DNA of 22,639 bases from an uncultured Collinsella sp. (GTDB lineage: Bacteria > Actinomycetota > Coriobacteriia > Coriobacteriales > Coriobacteriaceae). Under the pieces are notes generated by a model. The model was not told where the DNA came from. It did no database searches and was given only the letters and a program-made list of their open reading frames with translations. Below are positions 7,638 to 13,712 of this stretch, in pieces. The stretch is taken from assembly GCA_902478885.1 (NCBI GenBank), contig CABSMS010000026.1:1-22639 (forward strand), written 5' to 3'. Made by a program: the position numbers and the translations under genes. The stretch's first letter is position 1. Each line of letters opens with the position of its first letter.

Positions 7638-7682
7638 ATGTTCACGCATCAGCTAAACATTATCAGCGTAGTAATTATCTGA
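7638..7682 (+). CDS. Ile/Val-rich leader peptide of the cstA attenuator
   Basis: A 14-codon reading frame encodes MFTHQLNIISVVII and stops with TGA. An AGAGGA ribosome-binding site (7622-7627) lies 10 bases ahead of the ATG. Six of the last seven codons are for isoleucine or valine. It lies about 70 bases after the promoter and about 50 bases before an intrinsic terminator, with competing RNA stems between. Ribosome stalling at the Ile/Val codons when charged tRNA is scarce would change folding and let transcription reach cstA. The peptide is inferred to act in cis through its translation only. The attenuation role is inference from layout. Confidence 0.65.
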   Translation: MFTHQLNIISVVII

Positions 7683-7730
7683 TGCGGGTTAGCACATACA
7701 GCTAGCCCGTACGATAACGGGCGGCTGATG
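7647..7730 (+). promoter_or_regulatory. Alternative RNA stems of the cstA leader
   Basis: CATCAG (7647-7652), inside the leader peptide gene, can pair with CTGATG at the peptide stop (7679-7684) or, as CATCAGC, with GCTGATG (7724-7730) just before the terminator. GCTAA (7652-7656) can pair with TTAGC (7689-7693), which also pairs in GGGTTAGC (7686-7693) with GCTAGCCC (7701-7708). GCCCGT (7705-7710) pairs with ACGGGC (7717-7722). These stems are mutually exclusive, as an attenuator requires. Which state opens the terminator cannot be settled by eye. Confidence 0.5.
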
Positions 7731-7733
7731 AAG

Positions 7734-7772
7734 ATGAGGGCCGTCGAGCGCAACCGACGGCCCTCATTTTTT
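7734..7772 (+). terminator. Intrinsic terminator (attenuator) ahead of cstA
   Basis: A perfect 13-bp stem (7734-7746 with 7755-7767) has an 8-base loop and runs into TTTTTT (7767-7772). It lies between the leader peptide and the cstA ribosome-binding site, with no other gene upstream back to the promoter. It can therefore only act on the cstA transcript. Confidence 0.9.
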
Positions 7773-7807
7773 ATGTCTAGGAAGTTCTTTTTAGAGGAGG
7801 AAATGTA

Positions 7808-9697
7808 ATGAACGGAGTTTTGCTCATGGTTGTGGCCGCGGCGGTGCTCGCCTGCGGCTATCTGGGCTATGGCCGATGGCTGGCCAACAAGTGGGGCGTT
7901 GACAAAGAGGCCCTCACGCCGGCCAAGCGCATGAAGGACGGCAACAGCTTCTCGCCCGTCTCCGCCTTCACCGCGTTCTCGCACCAGTTCAGCTCGATCT
8001 GCGGTGCTGGCCCTGTTACGGGTACGATCGTCGCCATGGCCTTTGGCTGGCTGCCCGTCGTGCTCTGGGTCCTCGTCGGCGGCATCTTCTTTGGTGCCGT
8101 CCACGACTTTGGTGCCCTGTACGCTTCGATGAAGAACAACGGCAAGTCGCTCGCTCAGCTCATCGAGAAGTACATCGGCAAGACCGGCCGTCGCCTGTTC
8201 CTGCTGTTCTGCTGGCTGTTCTGCATCATCGTCATCGCCGCTTTCACCGACATGGTCTGCAAGACGTTCATGTTCACCCCGGCCGTTGACGCTTCTGGTG
8301 CTGCTACTGGTGCCATCGACTTCACCAAGTCCTATGCCGCCGGCTGCGCTGGTACCATCTCCATCCTGTTCACCTTCGTCGCTATCGCCTTTGGTTGGGC
8401 CCAGAAGAAGTTCAACCTCACCGGCGCTGCCGAGTTCGTCACCGGCGTGGTCCTCATGGTTCTCATGTTCGCCGCCGGTATGCAGTTCCCGGTCTACCTG
8501 GATAAGTTCCAGTGGTTCGCCGTCGTCATGGTCTACCTGGTCTTCGCTGGCGCTATGCCCATCCAGATGCTCAAGACCCCGCGTGACTACCTCACTTCCA
8601 TCATGATGATCGTCATGATCGTCTGCGCTGTCCTCGGCATCGTCGTCCTGGGCGTCAACGGTCAGGCCACTATCACCGCTCCGGTCTTCACCGGCTTCTC
8701 CACTGCCTCCGGCATGATGTTCCCGGTCCTGTTCGTCTCCGTCGCTTGCGGTGCTCTCTCCGGTTTCCACAGCCTCGTTTCTTCCGGCACCTCTTCTAAG
8801 CAGGTCGAGAAGGAGCAGGACGCCGTCAAGGTCGGTTATGGCGCCATGATCGTCGAGTCCTTCGTCGGCATCCTTGCCATCATCGTCGCCGGCATCATGT
8901 TCTCCGACATGAACACCGCCGGTACCGGCGCCCTCAACGCCGGTGTCGCTTCCACCCCGTTCCAGATCTTCGCCGCTGGCATCTCCCGCGGTATGCAGGC
9001 CTTCGGTGTTGACGGCACGCTCGCTACCGTCTTTATGACCATGAACGTCTCCGCTCTGGCCCTGACCTCGCTCGACGCCGTCGCCCGCATCGCCCGCACT
9101 TCGTTCTCCGAGTTCTTTGCCCAGACCAACGACGCCCTGGCCATCGAGTCCAAGGCCGGCTACATGAAGGTCCTCGGTAACCCCTGGTTCGCCACGGTCG
9201 TCACCCTGCTTCCCGGTCTCGCCCTCGCTTTTGGTGGCTATGCCAACATCTGGCCGCTCTTTGGTGCTTCCAACCAGCTGCTCGGCGGCATGACCATGAT
9301 CACCCTCGCCGTGTTCTGCAAGTGCACCGGCCGCAAGGGCTGGATGCTCTACGTGCCCGTCGTCTTCCTGCTCTGCTGCACCTTCACCTCGCTGGTCCAG
9401 AGCGCCATGGGCTGCATGGCCGCCGTCCAGGCCTACGGTTTCTTCGGTACCATCCCGGCTACTGCCACCACGGCCGCCGTCTCCGTCGCCGCCACCAAGG
9501 GCCTGCAGCTCGTCTTTGCCGTCCTGCTGATGGTCCTGGGCCTCATCGTTGCCGTCAACTGCCTCAAGGAGTTCTTCGGCAAGGAGGCTGGCTCCATGCC
9601 CGACGAGGAGCCCGAGTGGTCCGAGATGGGCAAGGCCGAGTATGGCCGCGCCGCTGCTGCCGAGGCTCCTGCCGACGCCGAGGCCGCCAAGGCTTAG
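7808..9697 (+). CDS. cstA: CstA-family carbon-starvation/peptide or pyruvate transporter
   Basis: CstA proteins are large inner-membrane transporters implicated in peptide uptake under carbon starvation; relatives such as BtsT take up pyruvate. The family signature is clear near the N terminus: SAFTAFSHQFSSICGAGPVT, then GGIFFGAVHDFGALYASMK. SGFHSLVSSGTSSKQ and NVSALALTSLDAVARIAR follow further on. The 629 residues are dominated by hydrophobic segments (roughly 14-16 membrane spans) and end in an Ala-rich cytoplasmic tail. A strong GAGGAGG site (7794-7800) precedes the ATG. Codon choice is heavily biased to C-ending codons, unlike the operon upstream, which suggests high expression. Expression is probably controlled by the Ile/Val leader attenuator and a promoter operator. 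The true substrate is not shown by sequence. Confidence 0.92.
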   Translation: MNGVLLMVVAAAVLACGYLGYGRWLANKWGVDKEALTPAKRMKDGNSFSPVSAFTAFSHQFSSICGAGPVTGTIVAMAFGWLPVVLWVLVGGIFFGAVHDFGALYASMKNNGKSLAQLIEKYIGKTGRRLFLLFCWLFCIIVIAAFTDMVCKTFMFTPAVDASGAATGAIDFTKSYAAGCAGTISILFTFVAIAFGWAQKKFNLTGAAEFVTGVVLMVLMFAAGMQFPVYLDKFQWFAVVMVYLVFAGAMPIQMLKTPRDYLTSIMMIVMIVCAVLGIVVLGVNGQATITAPVFTGFSTASGMMFPVLFVSVACGALSGFHSLVSSGTSSKQVEKEQDAVKVGYGAMIVESFVGILAIIVAGIMFSDMNTAGTGALNAGVASTPFQIFAAGISRGMQAFGVDGTLATVFMTMNVSALALTSLDAVARIARTSFSEFFAQTNDALAIESKAGYMKVLGNPWFATVVTLLPGLALAFGGYANIWPLFGASNQLLGGMTMITLAVFCKCTGRKGWMLYVPVVFLLCCTFTSLVQSAMGCMAAVQAYGFFGTIPATATTAAVSVAATKGLQLVFAVLLMVLGLIVAVNCLKEFFGKEAGSMPDEEPEWSEMGKAEYGRAAAAEAPADAEAAKA

Positions 9698-9736
9698 TCG
9701 ACCTGACGAGTTGAACGTCACATCTATATGACTCGG

Positions 9737-9775
9737 AAAGACCGGGTCCGCGACTTCGCGGACTCGGTCTTTTTT
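9737..9775 (+). terminator. Intrinsic terminator of cstA
   Basis: A 16-bp stem (9737-9752 with 9757-9772, one G-T pair) has a 4-base loop and ends in a T run. It starts 40 bases after the cstA stop and separates it from the next promoter. Confidence 0.92.
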
Positions 9776-9816
9776 CATGCAAAAGCGGGTGACGCTCGAG
9801 TGTTCTCGCAGATGTT

Positions 9817-9846
9817 TTGCGTGGATAAGGGCGCGCGTTGTACCAT
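9817..9846 (+). promoter_or_regulatory. Probable promoter of the JetD-like gene
   Basis: TTGCGT (9817-9822) and TACCAT (9841-9846) are 18 bases apart, directly after the cstA terminator. The predicted transcript start near 9853 leaves a short leader to the GTG start at 9881. Confidence 0.4.
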
Positions 9847-9880
9847 ATAGACGTATATGTGTGCATATGAAAGGGGCCCC

Positions 9881-12064
9881 GTGGCCAAGACGGTATATTC
9901 CGATAACCAACAAAATGTCGATGCTCTGGCTGAGCGTCTGAGCGGACAAACGTCGCTTTCTGCCGAGCGGGCAAAGCTGGTTGCCTACGACCTGCTTTGC
10001 CGCAAGGCACTCAAGATTAAGTCGAGCGCGCTGGCGCAGATTTTCCGCTCCGTCGATAAGGAATGTGACACCAAGGCGATGCGCGATGAGCTTATCGCGG
10101 CAAATATCGTGACCAAGATCGAGGGTAGCGGCATTAACGGGCGCCCGGCGTTCTATACCATCAATGCCGAGATCCGCGATGCCCAGAAGCAGCCTGCCGA
10201 GTCCGTCGAAGATTTTGTCGTCGAGGATTCCGCTGACGTGCCTGCTGTGGAAGAAGTTGCTCTGCGTGAGCATGTCGATACCGATGAGTTGCTCGATGAG
10301 AACGTCGTGCGCGCCTTTACGGCCAAGGCAGGACGCGGCGGTTTTGGTGGGGGTGGCAAGCGCGATGCGCAGCGCCGCGCCCAGCAGGAGCGCTTCCGTC
10401 GCGCCGTTGCTCAAAAGGGTGAGACGGATGCCGAGGCTGTTGAGACCGAGGTTGCTGCCGAGTCGCAGAAGCCAACGAAGGAGCAAAAGCCCGTGGAGGC
10501 CCAAGAGCCCAAGCGCCGTCGCGGTGCTCACTTTAAGGCTGCACAGCAGGATGCCGCGCGTGAGGTTGAAGAGTCTTCTGAGGTTGCAGACGATGTTGAG
10601 GAGTCTGCCAAGAAGGCTCCGGGTTCATGCCGTCCCGGACGTGGTTTTGCGGGGCGTGCGTATCCCGTAAGGCGTCAGGAGAAGAGCGAGCCGGCTTCGA
10701 CCATTCAGGACGAGAAGGACGAGAAGGCCGTTGAGCCGGCGGCTCGCGAACAGAAGCCTGTTGAGCCGCAGCTTGAGGTTGATGCCGAGGCCAAGGGTCA
10801 GCAGCCTACTGATGAGCAGACGGAGCAGGGCGCGTCGAGCAAGCCTCGCCGCCGTCGCCATCGTGGGGGCCGCAGTTCCCATGCCGAGACTGCAGCCGAG
10901 AAGACCACGCCGCAGGACGAGGATGCGAAGGTCGAGGTTTCTTCGGGGCAGCCTAAGAGCCAGCCGGCGAAGGAGAGCGAGTCCGATCGTCCGCAGAAGC
11001 AGGCGCCTATGCCGAAGCGCGAGCGCAATTCCCAAGGCGATTCTAAGCGCAAGTCTCAGAAGAAGCCGGAGTCTGCCGCAGCAGATACTGCTGCCCAGCA
11101 GCCCAAGTCGGCAGTCCACGGCGAGGTCTCGGCGTTTGCCCTTGCCCGCGTTTTAGGCAGGCAGCTGCTCAAAGTTGTCCCTACGCCTACGGCGCTCTCT
11201 AAGATCAAGGAGCAGCAGACACAGATCGTAAAGGTCGAGGGCAAGGACGGCAAAAAGGCTCCGCAGCGCACTCAGCACAACGAGATGTCCAACCGCAAGA
11301 TTGCCGAGGAAATCGCAATCATCCAGGCTTGGATCGAGCAGAACCGAGGTGCCGATACGCCGGTTGCCTCGCGCCGCCAGCGTGCCTACCAGATCTTTAA
11401 CGACGAGAAGGCTTTTGACGGCAAGCACGGTGAGCGCCTGATCAGACGTATGACCGAAAAGGGCATCAGCATGCAGGCGATCAAGGTCGCCCCCAATCGC
11501 CCCGTGCACTTTACGGGCTTCTTTACGCTGGGTGCCGACAAGCCGTTCATTATGGTCGAGAACCTGGACACCTACGACGAGATCGTCAAGCTGCTGCGTG
11601 GCCGCAAGCACGCCAAGCTCTTTGGCATCAAAGTGGGCGGCGTGATTTTTGGCGGCGGTTGCAAGGCGAGCGTCTCGCATGCCCTGGACGATTATCTGGC
11701 CGAGATTGGCTATCGCTTTAACTACGTCTACTACGTGGGCGACATCGACCGCGAGGGTGCGCGCATCGTCGAGCAGGCTCGCAATGCCAATGTGGTTGAG
11801 ATTCGCCTGCATGCCGGCATGTACCGCGCCATGCTCGCCGAGCATAAGCGCCGCGTGAAGGCCGGCGGCGAGTGCGAGCCCGCGGCTGCCAACCAGGGCG
11901 TGCCGCAGAACCTGGCAGCGACGATCAAAGATCTGCCCATGGTTACGCGCGTGCAGTTCCGCAACGTGCTGCGTGAAGGCGGGCGCATTCCGCAGGAGAT
12001 TCTGATGACCGCAGACTATCGGGATGGCGACTCGGGAAGCTTCGACCGCATGCTGAATAATTAG
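9881..12064 (+). CDS. Orphan protein with C-terminal JetD-like TOPRIM domain and long charged disordered region
   Basis: Three regions are visible in 727 residues. Residues 1 to about 110 look like a small helical DNA-binding domain (possibly winged helix). About 140-460 is low complexity, rich in E, K, A, P and Q with basic patches such as RRRRHRGGRS, and is expected to be disordered. About 467-727 matches the Wadjet JetD C-terminal/DUF2220 pattern as I recall it, with TOPRIM acidic residues E560 in VENLDTYDEI and D621/D623 in GDIDREGARIV, plus VIFGGGCKASVSHALDDYL. In Wadjet plasmid defence JetD is the nuclease, but no JetA, B or C is nearby. The GTG at 9881 is preferred (AAGGGG just upstream) over an ATG at 9857 that sits at the predicted transcript start. 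Its role is unknown; nucleic-acid cleavage is inference. Confidence 0.75.
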   Translation: MAKTVYSDNQQNVDALAERLSGQTSLSAERAKLVAYDLLCRKALKIKSSALAQIFRSVDKECDTKAMRDELIAANIVTKIEGSGINGRPAFYTINAEIRDAQKQPAESVEDFVVEDSADVPAVEEVALREHVDTDELLDENVVRAFTAKAGRGGFGGGGKRDAQRRAQQERFRRAVAQKGETDAEAVETEVAAESQKPTKEQKPVEAQEPKRRRGAHFKAAQQDAAREVEESSEVADDVEESAKKAPGSCRPGRGFAGRAYPVRRQEKSEPASTIQDEKDEKAVEPAAREQKPVEPQLEVDAEAKGQQPTDEQTEQGASSKPRRRRHRGGRSSHAETAAEKTTPQDEDAKVEVSSGQPKSQPAKESESDRPQKQAPMPKRERNSQGDSKRKSQKKPESAAADTAAQQPKSAVHGEVSAFALARVLGRQLLKVVPTPTALSKIKEQQTQIVKVEGKDGKKAPQRTQHNEMSNRKIAEEIAIIQAWIEQNRGADTPVASRRQRAYQIFNDEKAFDGKHGERLIRRMTEKGISMQAIKVAPNRPVHFTGFFTLGADKPFIMVENLDTYDEIVKLLRGRKHAKLFGIKVGGVIFGGGCKASVSHALDDYLAEIGYRFNYVYYVGDIDREGARIVEQARNANVVEIRLHAGMYRAMLAEHKRRVKAGGECEPAAANQGVPQNLAATIKDLPMVTRVQFRNVLREGGRIPQEILMTADYRDGDSGSFDRMLNN

Positions 12065-12066
12065 TT

Positions 12067-12088
12067 CCGCCGTTCTACCGAACGGCGG
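12067..12088 (+). terminator. Hairpin just after the JetD-like gene
   Basis: CCGCCGTT (12067-12074) pairs perfectly with AACGGCGG (12081-12088), starting 2 bases after the stop codon. There is no T run, so it may protect the 3' end or act with the larger hairpin downstream, and not terminate by itself. Confidence 0.45.
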
Positions 12089-12103
12089 TCCTCTCGACGC
12101 TGC

Positions 12104-12203
12104 GAGGGTCCCTGGCACGGCAATCTGACGTTCAACTTCGGCGGCGCGACCAGAAGGTCAGCGCCGCCTTGTTTCACGTCACCTTGCCATACCAGGGCCC
12201 CTC
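12104..12203 (+). repeat. 100-nt imperfect hairpin
   Basis: The outer arms 12104-12123 and 12184-12203 pair over about 20 bp with three mismatches. TGACGTTCAAC (from 12126) can pair imperfectly with GTTTCACGTCA (to 12181), and the centre is the GC-rich stem 12140-12168. The whole segment can therefore fold as one long rod. It is similar in scale to the 7012-7440 hairpins but does not carry their core. Confidence 0.6.
12140..12174 (+). terminator. Intrinsic terminator in the centre of the long hairpin
   Basis: GGCGGCGC-GACC pairs with GGTC-A-GCGCCGCC around AGAA (12 bp with one bulged A), followed by TTGTTT. It is the likely end of the JetD-like transcript. Confidence 0.7.
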
Positions 12204-12221
12204 TCGCTGTCACGTCCAAAA

Positions 12222-12290
12222 CATCGAGGTCACGTGGCCTTCTTTGCGTGCGGAACTCGCGACAAGCTTAATGCCCGGTCCGCCGGGGCC
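12222..12290 (+). repeat. Partial, degraded copy of the hairpin-element core
   Basis: CTTTGCGTGCGGAACTCGCG is shared almost base for base with the core of element 1. The preceding AGGTCAC-GTGGCCT is a stem in the same place as the core stem, but with its loop lost. The sequence after it (GCCCGGTCCGCCGGGG) also resembles the right arm of element 1 (CCGGCCCCTCCGCCCGGGG). No matching left arm remains, so this looks like a decayed or truncated copy. Confidence 0.65.
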
Positions 12291-12368
12291 ACGCGCCATT
12301 TTGTAGATGGCGGCTCGCTTTTCGGAACTGGGCTGATATTTCTTGATGCGAGGTGTTCTCGACTGGTA

Positions 12369-12500
12369 TGGGACGGAGGGATTCCGCGTCCGCCTTTTCG
12401 GCGGCCGCGCCCCGCTGCGTCGCTTCGCTCCTTGCGTGCTGCGCTGGAAAACGCTTCGCGTTTCCTCAGCTCCGCACCCTTGCGGGTTCGAATCCCTCCG
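12369..12500 (-). repeat. tRNA-Gln-derived partial repeats
   Basis: The 16 bases 12369-12384 equal, in the same orientation, the last 16 bases of tRNA-Gln before its GCCA end (12560-12575). A second fragment, 12484-12500, equals 17 bases of the T-arm/acceptor region but is inverted. Together they give an 11-bp inverted repeat (12374-12384 with 12490-12500). The DNA between is GC-rich with small hairpins such as CCGCC-TTTTC-GGCGG, and no complete tRNA can be folded. It holds no credible gene. The rest of the roughly 300-base gap (12290-12369) shows only a CGCCAT/ATGGCG stem. Confidence 0.6.
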
Positions 12501-12509
12501 CTTGCTCAC

Positions 12510-12546
12510 AAGAAAGCGCCCTGGGCCGTTCTGGGCCCAGGGCGCT
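12510..12546 (-). terminator. Intrinsic terminator of tRNA-Gln
   Basis: A perfect 13-bp GC-rich stem (12515-12527 with 12534-12546) has a 6-base loop and, read on the minus strand, ends in TTTCTT. It begins 10 bases after the encoded CCA of the tRNA. Confidence 0.85.
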
Positions 12547-12555
12547 CAGTTTTAA

Positions 12556-12630
12556 TGGCTGGGACGGAGGGATTCGAACCCCCAACAGCCGGCACCAAAA
12601 ACCGGAGTTCTACCGTTGAACTACGTCCCA
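12556..12630 (-). tRNA. tRNA-Gln (anticodon UUG), CCA encoded
   Basis: On the minus strand a full cloverleaf can be drawn. A 7-bp acceptor pairs TGGGACG with CGTCCCA. The D-arm is GTTC-AACGGTA-GAAC. The anticodon stem is CCGGT/GCCGG with a 7-base loop TTTTGGT, which places UUG at 34-36. The T-arm is GGGGG-TTCGAAT-CCCTC. Discriminator G and an encoded CCA end at 12556. It lies 38 bases after the stop of the CwlM-like gene on the same strand. Confidence 0.95.
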
Positions 12631-12668
12631 ATGTGTGGTGTTGCCCAAAAGCAACTCGTTTAGTTTAC

Positions 12669-13574
12669 CTAATCTGCGAGGGCATCGCAAACGCCGTCGA
12701 GCAGGCGTACGGCGAGTGTCTGCGCGTCGCTGGCCGTGAAGGTGCCGTTGTAGCGCGTCATGCCCGTGAGCTCAATGCGAATGCGAGCCGGCTTCTGCTG
12801 CGCGGCGACATTGGCAGTGCGGATGCGCTGGGCCAGGTTGTGGCACTCGGCGAGGGCAATCGTGGCGCGCGGTGCGGCGTCGGCGGGCAGCTCGTCGCTT
12901 GCAATCTCGAGCACCAGGTCGACGTCGGTTGGGACCTCGGAGTCGCAGAGCATCATGCCGCTGTTGTCGGTCGTTGCCGTGGCGATATTCCACATGCGCG
13001 ACGCAACACTGCGTGCGATGGGGTCCTCGCCGATAACGGCAATCTGGAAGCGCTCGAGCACGTTGGCGGCGCGAGCAAAACCGATGCGGGACTCGGCTTC
13101 GGTGACCGAGGGCTTGCCCTCCCACACATGGTGCAGGCGGTTGATGTAGGCGTAGGTGTCCTGGAAGGCCATGCCGTCGGCAAACAGGCCGACATTTTCC
13201 TGGAACTGCTGCAGGGCGGCCTCGGTATGCGGACCAAAGTAGCCGTCGTCTTCGCCACAGGCAAAGCCCAAAACGTTGAGAGCGCGCTGCAGGGCCTGCA
13301 CATCGGCGCCATGGAAATTGGGCATGCGCAGATAGAGGGTGCGGTCGCCCAGCTTATACGAAGCGTCTACAAGGGCGCTCCAACAGGGGATATCGACGGC
13401 ATGACCGGCAGCAAGGCCGCTGTCGAGCCTGAAGGTGCTGACGGCCTGCTCAGTGGTGGCTCCAAAGTACTTGTCGGTGACTTCGGCGGCATCGATCGTG
13501 TAGCCGAGCTGCAGGAGACGAGACTGCACGTCCTCGACGGCTGCTCCTTGCATGCCCGTTGTAATAGGTTCCAT
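12669..13574 (-). CDS. CwlM-like peptidoglycan-binding protein lacking visible amidase catalytic residues
   Basis: Two PG_binding_1 repeats are clear in 301 residues. One spans about 8-55 (GAAVEDVQSRLLQLGY, then KYFGATTEQAVSTFRLDSGL). The other spans about 88-135 (GADVQALQRALNVLGF, then DGYFGPHTEAALQQFQENVG). The wording around them (ASYKLGDRTLY) matches what I recall of actinobacterial CwlM, a cytoplasmic catalytically dead amidase homologue that controls early peptidoglycan synthesis. The C-terminal 150 residues are about the size of an amidase fold, but no zinc-binding His/Glu set is visible. There is no signal peptide or membrane span, so it should be cytoplasmic. AAAGGGG precedes the ATG with 7-base spacing. 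A plain peptidoglycan-binding protein is the conservative reading. Confidence 0.8.
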   Translation of the reverse strand: MEPITTGMQGAAVEDVQSRLLQLGYTIDAAEVTDKYFGATTEQAVSTFRLDSGLAAGHAVDIPCWSALVDASYKLGDRTLYLRMPNFHGADVQALQRALNVLGFACGEDDGYFGPHTEAALQQFQENVGLFADGMAFQDTYAYINRLHHVWEGKPSVTEAESRIGFARAANVLERFQIAVIGEDPIARSVASRMWNIATATTDNSGMMLCDSEVPTDVDLVLEIASDELPADAAPRATIALAECHNLAQRIRTANVAAQQKPARIRIELTGMTRYNGTFTASDAQTLAVRLLDGVCDALAD

Positions 13575-13712
13575 GAACGAACCCCTTTCGGCGTACCATT
13601 CGTACTATTTGAGCGTCTGTCGGATAGACAACGCAAAGGGATGCATAAACATGCACTCAACAGTGTAGCAAGTTGTGCCTAAATACGCTGCTGACAGGTT
13701 TTATGACCCCCG

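Noticed and set aside
7000..7800. CRISPR array
   Set aside because: The repeats are only two, inverted relative to each other and with palindromic flanks; there are no regularly spaced direct repeats or cas genes.
7649..10531. 960-codon open frame antisense to cstA and the JetD-like gene
   Set aside because: Low-complexity translation rich in D, G, H and E. It arises from the strong codon bias of cstA and the repetitive coding of the disordered region on the other strand. It has no ribosome-binding site or family match and crosses a terminator and a promoter.
9881..12064. A complete Wadjet (JetABCD) defence system
   Set aside because: Only a JetD-like C-terminal domain is present. No MukF/MukE/MukB-like JetA, B or C genes lie on either side.
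12370..12510. A second tRNA on the plus strand around the GGGTTCGAATCCC fragment
   Set aside because: Only a T-arm-like piece is present. No matching acceptor, D-arm or anticodon arm can be drawn, and there is no CCA end.
12234..13682. 482-codon plus-strand frame over tRNA-Gln and the CwlM-like gene
   Set aside because: It reads through the antisense of a tRNA (the well-known false GFEPPT-type peptide) and antisense to a gene with clear domains.
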